Source of the DNA: Cohnella thailandensis
Lineage (GTDB): Bacteria; Bacillota; Bacilli; Paenibacillales; Paenibacillaceae
Length of the DNA: 64,000 bases
Direction: 5' to 3'
Assembly (NCBI RefSeq): GCF_014212135.1
Contig: NZ_JACJVQ010000018.1
Location: forward strand, 1-64,000
A program made the position numbers and the translations under genes. Numbering within the stretch: position 1 is the stretch's first letter; each line of letters starts with the position of its first letter. This document shows, in pieces, positions 32,938 through 41,645 of this stretch. The notes beneath the pieces were generated by a model. The model had not been told where the DNA came from. It searched no databases and saw only the letters and a program-made list of their open reading frames with translations.

Positions 32938-34032
32938 TTATTGGAAAAACCCGTTCGTGTAATAGTCCGAAGGATTCGGCGCTTCCTTCAGCATGCCGCT
33001 GTTCGCGAGAACTTCGGCTGTCTTCTTCAGATTATCCTCATCCAACCATCCGATCGGCTTATCTCCGAAGATGGCCAACTCCGCCGTCCTCTTGATTTGT
33101 TCGGCCGTCAGCTTCTCGTCTACCGTATCGGGGAAGATTCCCTTAGCGATCCGAGCGGCTTCTTCCGGGTGGTCGAACGTATACCGGAAGCCTTCCGCCA
33201 GCGCCGCAAGCAGCCGCTTCGTCGCGTTCGGGTTGTCCTGCAGGAATTTATCGCTCGCCACCAGCGTCAGACCGGCGATGTCGAAGCCGAAATCGGCCAT
33301 ATACAACGGAGTCAGCTTCTGCCCAAGCTTCTCTTCGAACATCGGATACTCATTCGTCGAGAAGACCGCGACTCCGTCTACTTCTTTATTGAGGAAGAGC
33401 GTGTTCCGCGCTCCCGTCTCCACTTTAACCAGCTTGACCTTGCTTGCATCGACGCCGTTAACGGAGAGGAATTGATCGTAGACGTTCGTGAACGTCGAGG
33501 AGATGGACGTCGCCAGCGTCTTGCCTTCCAGATCCTTCGGGGTATTAATAGGGTTGTCGGAGAAGGATAGAATCTGAATCGGAGAGCGGGACATATAAGA
33601 AGCGATGATCTTCACTCCCATGCCCTTTTCGACTCCTTGCAACGGCTCAACGGTCGACGTAACGCCGATATCGTCTTTGTTCTGGGAAACTACCTGCAGA
33701 GTCTGCACAGAACTGGTTCCTTCGAGCACATCGACATCCAATCCGTATTTCTCGAATATGCCCTTGGACTTCGTCACGAAAAACGGAGCGAACTCGCCTT
33801 TGAATTTCCAATTCAAGCGAAGCGTCAACTTGCTCTTCTCGGGCGGAGGCAGCTCTCCGGTCGATGCCGTTGCCGATTCGGACGACGGCGAGGCGCTAGG
33901 TGCTTGCGACGTTTCCGAACGAGATGTTTCCTTTGTCTCTCCATTGCCGCATCCGACGAAGACCAAGACCAACGACAGTAGCACGACAAGCGAGCAGAAT
34001 GCTTTTCTCACGCTAAATCCCCCTTGATTCAT
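32938..34032 (-). CDS. ABC transporter substrate-binding lipoprotein (NMT1/THI5-like)
   Basis: A 364-residue lipoprotein. The signal ends in VFVGC with the lipidated Cys at 28, followed by a Ser/Thr/Glu-rich linker (30-65). The mature domain opens with LRLNWKFKGEFAPFFVTKSK, a pattern of THI5/NMT1-like proteins that bind thiamine-precursor pyrimidines, riboflavin or related heterocycles. It is the first gene of the catabolic operon and faces the divergent pucR-type gene. The ligand is unknown but a small heterocycle would suit the downstream enzymes. Confidence 0.9.
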   Translation of the reverse strand: MNQGGFSVRKAFCSLVVLLSLVLVFVGCGNGETKETSRSETSQAPSASPSSESATASTGELPPPEKSKLTLRLNWKFKGEFAPFFVTKSKGIFEKYGLDVDVLEGTSSVQTLQVVSQNKDDIGVTSTVEPLQGVEKGMGVKIIASYMSRSPIQILSFSDNPINTPKDLEGKTLATSISSTFTNVYDQFLSVNGVDASKVKLVKVETGARNTLFLNKEVDGVAVFSTNEYPMFEEKLGQKLTPLYMADFGFDIAGLTLVASDKFLQDNPNATKRLLAALAEGFRYTFDHPEEAARIAKGIFPDTVDEKLTAEQIKRTAELAIFGDKPIGWLDEDNLKKTAEVLANSGMLKEAPNPSDYYTNGFFQ

Positions 34033-34086
34033 TTGGTTAACTCCTGATTTAATGTTATATTTTTTATCATTGATATACCATATACA

Positions 34087-34098
34087 GAGTGCACACTC
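34087..34098. promoter_or_regulatory. Palindrome in the operon-regulator intergenic region
   Basis: GAGTG-CA-CACTC is a perfect inverted repeat about 55 nt upstream of the binding-protein gene. It is a possible operator for the divergent PucR-family regulator. Confidence 0.4.
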
Positions 34099-34145
34099 CT
34101 TATTTGAGTCGATTATGCAATTTAAACAAGGATAATTTGCAAATT

Positions 34146-34166
34146 TGTGTTATATTATTTAACACA
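34146..34166. promoter_or_regulatory. Inverted repeat TGTGTTA-N7-TAACACA
   Basis: TGTGTTA (34146-34152) and TAACACA (34160-34166) are perfect inverted repeats 30 nt before the regulator gene, in AT-rich sequence. This layout suits a dimeric regulator acting on its own gene and the divergent operon. Confidence 0.5.
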
Positions 34167-34195
34167 TAATAATCATTTTGAAAGTTGGGAATGAG

Positions 34196-35848
34196 ATGGC
34201 TGCAACCATGTATAGTGTCATGCAATTGCCGATCCTTAGTTCTACCCGACTTGCCGGCGGTTCCTTAGGCATGGATCGAGAGCTCGCCAGCGCGAACATT
34301 ACCGATTCTCCAGATATCGCGAATTGGGTTCGCCCGAACCAGCTATTGCTTACGACAGCCTATCATTTCAAGGACAATCCGGAGGGGCTGATCCCCCTGC
34401 TTTATCAATTAAACGATCATCATTGCGCCGGGCTCGCCATCAAAACGAAGCGGTATGTCGAAACCCTTCCGCCGGGCTTGATCGAAGCGGCCGATACTCT
34501 TCGATTTCCGCTTATCGAATTGCCCAACAACATGCTTCTCGGCGACGTTCTAAATCAAATATTGGAGCATGTTTTAAATGATCGGCAATTCGAGCTTCAA
34601 CGTACCTTCGACGTTCACCGCCGCTTCTCGGACCTCTTTTTGCGAGGGGCTAGCATGTCGGACATCTCCCAGACGTTGGCTTCCCTCGTGAAACGACCCG
34701 TGCTCATCTTGAACGCTCAGCGGAGGTCTGCCGGCTGCTCCGATTCTCTGAGAAGAAGAATGGAAACGACGGAGCTGGCCGGCCAAGTGCGAAGCCTCGT
34801 CGACTCTCTGCCGTTCGCGGACTCCGGCCCTGCTTCAGCTCCTCTGAATGACGAAGAGACCCTTATCGTCTATCCTGTAGACGTTGCGGGTCTTCGAAAA
34901 GGGTATATCTGCGTACTGAATCCTGCCTCTTGGGTCGCTAAAGATCTCAATATGATGCCTTTGGAACAAGCTTCCTACATTGTCGCTTGCGAACACATGC
35001 GGCAGGAGGCCTTAAAGGAAGGCGAGAAACGATTGCGAAGGCAATTCTTTGCCGACTGGCTTGACGGAAGGCTCAGTCAAGCGGAAGCTCTCCGCCGCTG
35101 CGAGGCGTATGGCATCGTGTCGGAATGCCCGTATCTTCTCGCCGTCGGCACCTCGGATCCCTCTCGTGAAGTCAAACTCTCCGCTTCGGATTCCGAGCTC
35201 ACCCAACAAAGCGAACTGTGGCTCGATCAGTTCGCAAAGCTTACGGAAGGACTCGCGCCACCGATTGTCGCGGAGTGGAACTCTAAATATATTGTGCTTT
35301 TAATACAGCTTCCGGCTGCGGAAGCATTGCCCTTCGACGAATCCGAATACGTTAATCTTCTTAGAACGCTTCAACAACAATTAAAGGATTATTTCCCTGA
35401 ACAACGTTTTTCCTTCGGATTAAGCAATAGGGTCCTCCAGTTTAGTAAATTCCCCAATGCCTACCAAGAAGCCAGGCAGGCGTTGGAGAGCGGTTATTCG
35501 TTCCACAAGAGCAATTTCGTCCAGACCTACCGGACCCAACAGGTGGCGGAACTGCTTGGCTCCATTCCGGAGAAAAAATTGATGGACTTTTATCACTCTT
35601 CCCTGCTTGCCTATATTCAGCCCGATCTACCGGAACACCTAGAGCTGTTAAAAACGCTAGACGTCTATTTGAACTGCGAGTGCTCCATAGCGGAAACGGC
35701 CAAGTTGATGTATTTGCATCGAAACACCGTTCAGAATCGAATCCATCGCTGCGAATCCTTGCTGCAATTCTCCACACGGGATCCAATCGATGCCCTTCGA
35801 ATGAGAATCGCCCTTCTCATTTACCGAGATAAGCTCGGAGGAACTTAA
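34196..35848 (+). CDS. PucR-family transcriptional regulator
   Basis: A 550-residue regulator. The N-terminal ~130 residues match the PucR/purine-catabolism sensor domain, the middle is a GGDEF-related CdaR-like region (about 290-420), and the C-terminus is the PucR helix-turn-helix (CSIAETAKLMYLHRNTVQNR, near 495-514). Family members respond to purine, allantoin, sugar-acid or amino-acid metabolites. Starts are ambiguous: TTG 34178, ATG 34196 or ATG 34208. I use 34196. It is divergent from the eight-gene operon, so it most likely controls it. Confidence 0.9.
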   Translation: MAATMYSVMQLPILSSTRLAGGSLGMDRELASANITDSPDIANWVRPNQLLLTTAYHFKDNPEGLIPLLYQLNDHHCAGLAIKTKRYVETLPPGLIEAADTLRFPLIELPNNMLLGDVLNQILEHVLNDRQFELQRTFDVHRRFSDLFLRGASMSDISQTLASLVKRPVLILNAQRRSAGCSDSLRRRMETTELAGQVRSLVDSLPFADSGPASAPLNDEETLIVYPVDVAGLRKGYICVLNPASWVAKDLNMMPLEQASYIVACEHMRQEALKEGEKRLRRQFFADWLDGRLSQAEALRRCEAYGIVSECPYLLAVGTSDPSREVKLSASDSELTQQSELWLDQFAKLTEGLAPPIVAEWNSKYIVLLIQLPAAEALPFDESEYVNLLRTLQQQLKDYFPEQRFSFGLSNRVLQFSKFPNAYQEARQALESGYSFHKSNFVQTYRTQQVAELLGSIPEKKLMDFYHSSLLAYIQPDLPEHLELLKTLDVYLNCECSIAETAKLMYLHRNTVQNRIHRCESLLQFSTRDPIDALRMRIALLIYRDKLGGT

Positions 35849-35858
35849 TGCAACGCAT

Positions 35859-35891
35859 AAAAAAGACCGCCCGGACGAGTACGGAACAGCA
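35859..35891 (-). repeat. Degenerate copy of the tufA terminator sequence
   Basis: AGACCGCCCGGACGA (35864-35878) followed by CGGAAC repeats the tufA terminator (37665-37688) with few changes, including the T-run. Here the upstream stem arm is eroded, so it would fold poorly. The two copies flank the alkaline-phosphatase-like gene. Confidence 0.6.
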
Positions 35892-35915
35892 CCGTTTGAT
35901 CCTCGGCTTCAACAC

Positions 35916-35966
35916 AGAACCCGCGTCTAGGAGATCGCTTGATCTTCGTTGACGCGGGTTCTTTTT
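35916..35966 (+). terminator. Terminator of the PucR-family gene
   Basis: AGAACCCGCGTC (35916-35927) pairs perfectly with GACGCGGGTTCT (35951-35962), followed by TTTT on the plus strand. It also ends just before the convergent phosphatase-like gene. Confidence 0.85.
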
Positions 35967-35972
35967 ACAGGG

Positions 35973-37574
35973 TTATTTCCCATCCGTTAACAAGCTAACG
36001 ATAAACGGCTTCAAATCGACGATTCGTAAATACCGCGGCTTACGGTCGGTCCCATACAGAATCAGAGGCACGAGAGACTCCTGACGCCCCAGCGATCCGT
36101 GCCCGCCCCCGCCCTCGTGCGTCGGCGAGCTTCGGTCCGCGAGCTCGTACCCCGGCTTAGCCGTCAAGATCAAGAAGTCGCCCTCATGCGAGTTCAAGGC
36201 TCCGCACAGTCGCATCAAGGCATCCGGGTATCGGCCGTATTCCAGCTTCCTCCCCTTCTCATCCGTCGCAAGATCGAGCACCGACAATTCCCCTTGCGTC
36301 GTCCACTTCTGCTCATAGCGATCGCGCATCTCTCCGCCCGGCTTATACGCCAACTCCCGATTGGTTTGATCCCGGAGGACCCGAATCCATTCTCCTTCTT
36401 TCCATGCAACGAAATCGACCCGCGAATCGGCCGTCAGTTTATGCGCGATGCTCTCTAGCTTCTCGTTCGGATTCAACTTGTAGAGATAAGCCATCGTTTC
36501 GTTCACCGCGAGTACGATATCCGTCTCTTCGGTTACCTCTTCGCCTGGTTTCAGAATCCGATAATCCTTCAGCAATTCGGGCAGCCGAACGACCGAATTC
36601 CGATCCGCAGGCAGCAGATCTGTCATTCCGCTGTCCCCTATGATCATCAGGACAACCTCATCCGAGCCTTTATTTCGAGAACCGAGTCGGGTCAGAACGG
36701 AATCCAACTGCTCGTCGACTTTCTTGATCCCGTCAAGATCGTTCGTTCCTTTCTTATGAATCTTCTGATCCAGATCGGGAAGATAAACCAGCAGAAAGTC
36801 CGGAAGCTTGCCGTTCTCGATTAAGTAATTCAGCGCGCTTATCGAATACGCGTTGCTCAAACCGAATCGGTCGGAGATCTCATCCGGCAGGGAAGCGATG
36901 CCTTCCAACGGATTCGCCAAAGTGCCCAACGCCAGAAAATCCGGCCCTTTTACCTCGACTTCCTTGGGAAGAGACGCGGTCCCGCGAAGCCATCCGGGTA
37001 TGTCGAGACGGTGAGAGGTCAACCCCCGATAGAGAAGCCCATTGATCGAGCCGGTCGTCTGCCCCCTCCTCGCCAGATCTTCATATAATGTTGCAAGCTT
37101 AGGATTTAGATGGCTGCCGTTTAAGCGCATGATTCCGTTAATCAACGTCGAACGGACTCCCTGCCTGGCGACCTCCATCGGACCGGTTCCGTAATTGACT
37201 ACCTCCCCATCCTTCCAGGAGTACCAAATAAGACCCGGAACGCGGTGCTCATTCGGATAAGTCCCGGTAATGAGGGCGCTGTCGATGGAGACGGACATGG
37301 TCGGAAAAGAGCTGACCATATTCTTATAGTATTGTCCATGCTCAATGAGGTATCGAAAAGCCGGGAGCTCCCGCCGTCGAACGCCTTCGTCGATCTGCTT
37401 CGGCATGAGGGAATCGACAACGAGGAGGATAATTTTCTTCGAATGCTTGCCCGCGGTTTCCGATTGAATGCGTACGAGGTCCTGAGCTTCGGGTTCGGCA
37501 TTCTGCTTCCGGCAACCCATAACGGTTAGAATTAGTAGAACGACGAGAACAAGACGGGCTGCCCATCGGCTCAT
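35973..37574 (-). CDS. Alkaline phosphatase superfamily (phosphodiesterase-like) lipoprotein
   Basis: A 533-residue lipoprotein with signal ending in TVMGC (Cys 21). Alkaline phosphatase/NPP-type motifs are VVDSLMP for the first metal Asp, SSFPTMSVSIDSALITGTYPN with the nucleophile Thr, YLPDLDQKIHKKG, and the late THEGGGGHG. The normally invariant DHG is DSG here (IIGDSGMTD), so one metal His seems replaced by Ser. It may be an exported phospho- or phosphodiesterase, or an inactive relative. ATG at 37574 has GGAGGA upstream. It is the first gene after tufA on the same strand. Confidence 0.8.
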   Translation of the reverse strand: MSRWAARLVLVVLLILTVMGCRKQNAEPEAQDLVRIQSETAGKHSKKIILLVVDSLMPKQIDEGVRRRELPAFRYLIEHGQYYKNMVSSFPTMSVSIDSALITGTYPNEHRVPGLIWYSWKDGEVVNYGTGPMEVARQGVRSTLINGIMRLNGSHLNPKLATLYEDLARRGQTTGSINGLLYRGLTSHRLDIPGWLRGTASLPKEVEVKGPDFLALGTLANPLEGIASLPDEISDRFGLSNAYSISALNYLIENGKLPDFLLVYLPDLDQKIHKKGTNDLDGIKKVDEQLDSVLTRLGSRNKGSDEVVLMIIGDSGMTDLLPADRNSVVRLPELLKDYRILKPGEEVTEETDIVLAVNETMAYLYKLNPNEKLESIAHKLTADSRVDFVAWKEGEWIRVLRDQTNRELAYKPGGEMRDRYEQKWTTQGELSVLDLATDEKGRKLEYGRYPDALMRLCGALNSHEGDFLILTAKPGYELADRSSPTHEGGGGHGSLGRQESLVPLILYGTDRKPRYLRIVDLKPFIVSLLTDGK

Positions 37575-37654
37575 AAGATCGATTCCTCCTTGTCGGCATG
37601 GCAACACTCCTTCATTTTTCCAACGATTCACTGGTCTTATGTATTGGGAGTACA

Positions 37655-37697
37655 AAAAAAAAGAAGACCGCCCGGACGAATCCGGAACGGTCTTCTA
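37655..37697 (-). terminator. tufA terminator
   Basis: GAAGACCG..CCGGA pairs with TCCGG..CGGTCTTC on the minus strand, followed by nine T. It ends the str operon. Confidence 0.9.
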
Positions 37698-37713
37698 TAT
37701 CGCCAAAAGGCGA

Positions 37714-38904
37714 TTACTTGGTGATCGTTGCAACAGCGCCAGCGCCAACCGTACGGCCGCCTTCGCGGATGGAGAAGCGAGTTCCTTCTTCAACGGCGAT
37801 CGGAGCGATCAGTTCGACGGTAACGGTAACGTTATCGCCAGGCATAACCATCTCAGTGCCTTCCGGCAGGTTGATGATGCCCGTAACGTCCGTCGTACGG
37901 AAGTAGAACTGCGGACGGTAGCCCGTGAAGAAAGGCTTATGACGGCCGCCTTCTTCTTTGGTCAGGACGTAGATGGAAGCCGTGAAGTTCGTGTGCGGCT
38001 TAACGGAAGCCGGCTTAGCCAGTACTTGGCCGCGCTCGATTTCCTTACGGTCAACGCCGCGAAGCAGTGCGCCGATGTTGTCGCCGGCTTGAGCGGAGTC
38101 AAGCAGCTTGCGGAACATTTCAACGCCCGTAACAACGGACTTCTTGGTTTCTTCGTGCAGACCGATGATTTCGATTTCTTCGCCGACCTTGATCGTACCA
38201 CGTTCTACGCGGCCCGTAGCAACCGTACCGCGACCCGTGATCGTGAACACGTCCTCGACTGGCATAAGGAAAGGCTTAGCCGTGTCGCGCTCAGGAGTCG
38301 GGATGTAGCTGTCGATCGCTTCGAACAGCTCGATGATCTTCTCAGCCCAAGGGCCGTCCGGGTTTTGCAGAGCTTCGCGAGCAGCGCCGCGGATGATCGG
38401 AGTGTCGTCGCCCGGGAATTCATACTCGGTCAGAAGGTCGCGAACTTCCATCTCAACCAGTTCAAGCAGCTCTTCGTCTTCAACCATGTCGCACTTGTTC
38501 AGGAATACGACGATGTAAGGAACGCCTACTTGGCGGGAGAGCAGGATGTGCTCGCGCGTTTGCGGCATTGGGCCGTCAGCAGCGGATACAACCAGGATAG
38601 CTCCGTCCATTTGAGCAGCGCCGGTGATCATGTTTTTAACATAGTCGGCGTGTCCAGGGCAGTCAACGTGTGCATAGTGACGGTTAGGAGTTTCGTACTC
38701 AACGTGAGCCGTCGAGATCGTGATCCCGCGCTCGCGCTCTTCCGGAGCCTTGTCGATTTGGTCGAATGCTACGGCAGCACCGCCATAACGCTTGGACAGT
38801 ACAGTCGTGATAGCAGCCGTCGTCGTCGTTTTGCCATGGTCAACGTGACCGATCGTGCCGATGTTAACGTGCGGTTTCGTACGTTCGAATTTAGCCTTTG
38901 CCAT
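37714..38904 (-). CDS. tufA: Elongation factor Tu
   Basis: A 396-residue GTPase delivering aminoacyl-tRNA to the ribosome. GHVDHGKTT (G1), DCPGHADY (G3) and NKCD (G4) are present with the three-domain length. It lies about 95 nt behind fusA and before a strong terminator. Elfamycin-site residues were not examined. Confidence 0.99.
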   Translation of the reverse strand: MAKAKFERTKPHVNIGTIGHVDHGKTTTTAAITTVLSKRYGGAAVAFDQIDKAPEERERGITISTAHVEYETPNRHYAHVDCPGHADYVKNMITGAAQMDGAILVVSAADGPMPQTREHILLSRQVGVPYIVVFLNKCDMVEDEELLELVEMEVRDLLTEYEFPGDDTPIIRGAAREALQNPDGPWAEKIIELFEAIDSYIPTPERDTAKPFLMPVEDVFTITGRGTVATGRVERGTIKVGEEIEIIGLHEETKKSVVTGVEMFRKLLDSAQAGDNIGALLRGVDRKEIERGQVLAKPASVKPHTNFTASIYVLTKEEGGRHKPFFTGYRPQFYFRTTDVTGIINLPEGTEMVMPGDNVTVTVELIAPIAVEEGTRFSIREGGRTVGAGAVATITK

Positions 38905-38998
38905 TGAAAGTTCTCCTCCTTATAAGTAAAGGAAATGTATTGGGTGGCGGGCAGGGATATGCCGGAGCATTCCCTAGCCCGTCCGATTCCATAAAGGA

Positions 38999-41074
38999 TT
39001 AAGCGCCTTTGTTCTTGGAGATGATCTCTTCGGAGATCGATCTCGGCACTTCTTCGTAGTGCGACAGTTCCATGGAGAACACGCCGCGGCCTTGCGTACC
39101 GGAACGAAGAACCGTGGAGTAGCCGAACATTTCAGCCAGCGGCACTTTCGCTCTGACGATCAGCGCACCGTGACGGGTATCGCTGCCTTCGATGCGTCCG
39201 CGACGGGAGCTGAGCATGCCCATGACATCGCCCATGTACTCTTCGGGAACGGTAACTTCGACTTTCATGATCGGCTCAAGCAGGACAGGAGCGCATTTGT
39301 CCTTAGCTGCTTTAAGCGCCATGGAGCCGGCGATCTTAAACGCCATTTCGTTGGAGTCGACGTCGTGGTACGAACCGTCGAAGATGGTGGCTTTGATGTC
39401 CACGAGCGGGAAGCCCGCCAGGACGCCGTTCTTCATCGCTTCTTCGATACCAGCTTGTACCGGCGCGATGTATTCGCGCGGTACGGCGCCGCCGACAACC
39501 TTGTTCTCGAAGACGAAGCCTTGGCCGGCCTCGAGAGGTTCGAATTCAACCCAGCAATGGCCGTATTGACCGCGACCGCCGGACTGACGTACGAACTTGC
39601 CTTCGACCTTCGCGGCTTGACGGAACGTCTCGCGATAAGCAACTTGAGGCTTACCGACGTTCGTCTCTACCTTGAATTCGCGAAGCATGCGGTCGACGAG
39701 GATTTCAAGGTGAAGCTCGCCCATGCCCGCGATGATCGTTTGGCCGGTTTCTTCGTCGGTATGCGCGCGGAAGGTCGGATCTTCTTCGGCCAGCTTCTGC
39801 AGAGCGATACCCATCTTGTCTTGGTCGGCCTTGGTCTTAGGCTCGACGGCAAGCTGGATAACCGGCTCTGGGAAGTTCATGGACTCGAGGATAACCGGGT
39901 TCTTCTCGTCGCACAGCGTGTCGCCCGTCGTCGTGTCCTTAAGGCCGACGGCAGCGGCGATGTCGCCGGAGTAAACTTCGCTGATTTCTTGACGGCTGTT
40001 CGCATGCATCTGCAGGATACGGCCGATACGCTCGCGCTTGTTCTTCGTAGCGTTGATGACGTACGAGCCGGAGTTCAGAACGCCGGAGTACACGCGGAAG
40101 AACGTCAGCTTACCGACGTAAGGGTCGGTCATGATCTTGAACGCAAGCGCCGAGAACGGTTGATCGTCCGCGGATTTGCGCGTCGTTTCCGTGCCGTCTT
40201 CCAGATGTCCCTTGATGTCCGGAACGTCGATAGGAGCAGGCAGGTAGTCGACGACAGCATCCAGCATCGGCTGAACGCCCTTATTGCGGTAGGAAGATCC
40301 GCAGACAACCGGGAAGATCTTAACATCCACGACGCCCTTGCGGAGGGCTTTCTTGATTTCGTCCACCGTCAGCTCTTCGCCTTCGAGGTACTTCATCATC
40401 AGCTCTTCGTCAAGCTCGGCAACCTTCTCTACCAGTTCCATGCGAAGCTCTTCGACCTTGTCGGCCAGATCCGCAGGAATTTCGGCTTTTACCGGTTCTT
40501 TGCCCAGATCGTCTTGGTAGACATAAGCGACTCTCTCAACGAGGTCGATCATGCCCTTGAAGTCGTTCTCGGCGCCGATCGGCAATTGGATGGCGACGGC
40601 ATTGGCTTGCAGACGGTCGCGCATGTCTTGAACGACACGCAGGAAGTCTGCGCCGATGATGTCCATCTTGTTAACATAAGCGATACGCGGTACTCCGTAG
40701 CGGTCGGCTTGACGCCATACCGTCTCGGATTGCGGTTCTACGCCTTCCTTGGCGCTGAATACGCCAACGGCTCCATCCAATACGCGCAGGGAACGTTCAA
40801 CTTCAACGGTAAAGTCAACGTGTCCCGGAGTGTCGATAATATTGATGCGGTGACCCTTCCACTGAGCGGTCGTTGCGGCAGACGTAATCGTGATGCCGCG
40901 TTCTTGTTCTTGTTCCATCCAGTCCATCGTAGCGGCGCCTTCGTGCACTTCGCCGATCTTATGAACGCGTCCGGTGTAGAACAGAATCCGTTCCGTGGTC
41001 GTCGTCTTACCCGCGTCAATATGCGCCATGATCCCGATATTGCGCGTATTCTGTAAGGAGAACTCTCTTGCCAT
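38999..41074 (-). CDS. fusA: Elongation factor G
   Basis: A 691-residue translocation GTPase with G1 AHIDAGKTTTTE (17-28), G3 DTPGHVDF and G4 NKMD. The full five-domain length is present. It is 36 nt behind rpsG in the str operon. Confidence 0.99.
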   Translation of the reverse strand: MAREFSLQNTRNIGIMAHIDAGKTTTTERILFYTGRVHKIGEVHEGAATMDWMEQEQERGITITSAATTAQWKGHRINIIDTPGHVDFTVEVERSLRVLDGAVGVFSAKEGVEPQSETVWRQADRYGVPRIAYVNKMDIIGADFLRVVQDMRDRLQANAVAIQLPIGAENDFKGMIDLVERVAYVYQDDLGKEPVKAEIPADLADKVEELRMELVEKVAELDEELMMKYLEGEELTVDEIKKALRKGVVDVKIFPVVCGSSYRNKGVQPMLDAVVDYLPAPIDVPDIKGHLEDGTETTRKSADDQPFSALAFKIMTDPYVGKLTFFRVYSGVLNSGSYVINATKNKRERIGRILQMHANSRQEISEVYSGDIAAAVGLKDTTTGDTLCDEKNPVILESMNFPEPVIQLAVEPKTKADQDKMGIALQKLAEEDPTFRAHTDEETGQTIIAGMGELHLEILVDRMLREFKVETNVGKPQVAYRETFRQAAKVEGKFVRQSGGRGQYGHCWVEFEPLEAGQGFVFENKVVGGAVPREYIAPVQAGIEEAMKNGVLAGFPLVDIKATIFDGSYHDVDSNEMAFKIAGSMALKAAKDKCAPVLLEPIMKVEVTVPEEYMGDVMGMLSSRRGRIEGSDTRHGALIVRAKVPLAEMFGYSTVLRSGTQGRGVFSMELSHYEEVPRSISEEIISKNKGA

Positions 41075-41110
41075 TCTTTTGTCTCCTTTCGCTTCCGTGA
41101 CTCCCCTGGA

Positions 41111-41581
41111 TTACCAGCGGTAGTGGGCGAATGCTTTGTTGGCCTCAGCCATTTTGTGCGTGTCTTCGCGCTTCTTCACGGCTGCGCCGGTGTTGTTGGC
41201 GGCATCCATGATTTCAGCGGCAAGACGTTCTTCCATCGTCTTCTCGCCGCGGTTGCGGGAGTAGTTGACGAGCCAACGAAGTCCGAGGGACGTACGGCGC
41301 TCCGGCTTAACTTCAATCGGAACTTGGTAGTTTGCACCACCTACGCGACGAGCCTTAACTTCGAGTACCGGCATGATGTTCTTGATTGCCGCTTCGAAGA
41401 CTTCCATTGGGTCCTTGCCGGAACGCTCTTGAATCAGGTTGAAAGCATTGTACAACAGTTGTTGCGCAACGCCCTTCTTCCCGTCGATCATGATCCGGTT
41501 TACGAGACGAGTAACCAGCTTGCTATTGTATACCGGATCCGGGAGAACGTCCCGCTTCGGTACTGGTCCTTTGCGTGGCAT
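41111..41581 (-). CDS. rpsG: Ribosomal protein S7
   Basis: A 156-residue S7, the head-domain assembly initiator that regulates the str operon in E. coli. MPRKGPVPKRDVLPDPVYNS and ARRVGGANYQVPIEV are typical. It lies between rpsL and fusA. Confidence 0.98.
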   Translation of the reverse strand: MPRKGPVPKRDVLPDPVYNSKLVTRLVNRIMIDGKKGVAQQLLYNAFNLIQERSGKDPMEVFEAAIKNIMPVLEVKARRVGGANYQVPIEVKPERRTSLGLRWLVNYSRNRGEKTMEERLAAEIMDAANNTGAAVKKREDTHKMAEANKAFAHYRW

Positions 41582-41645
41582 CGAGTAATTCCTCCTTTCT
41601 CATTCTTCTTGAGCGGAGCCCATTTTAAACCTGGGCGCTCAAATC

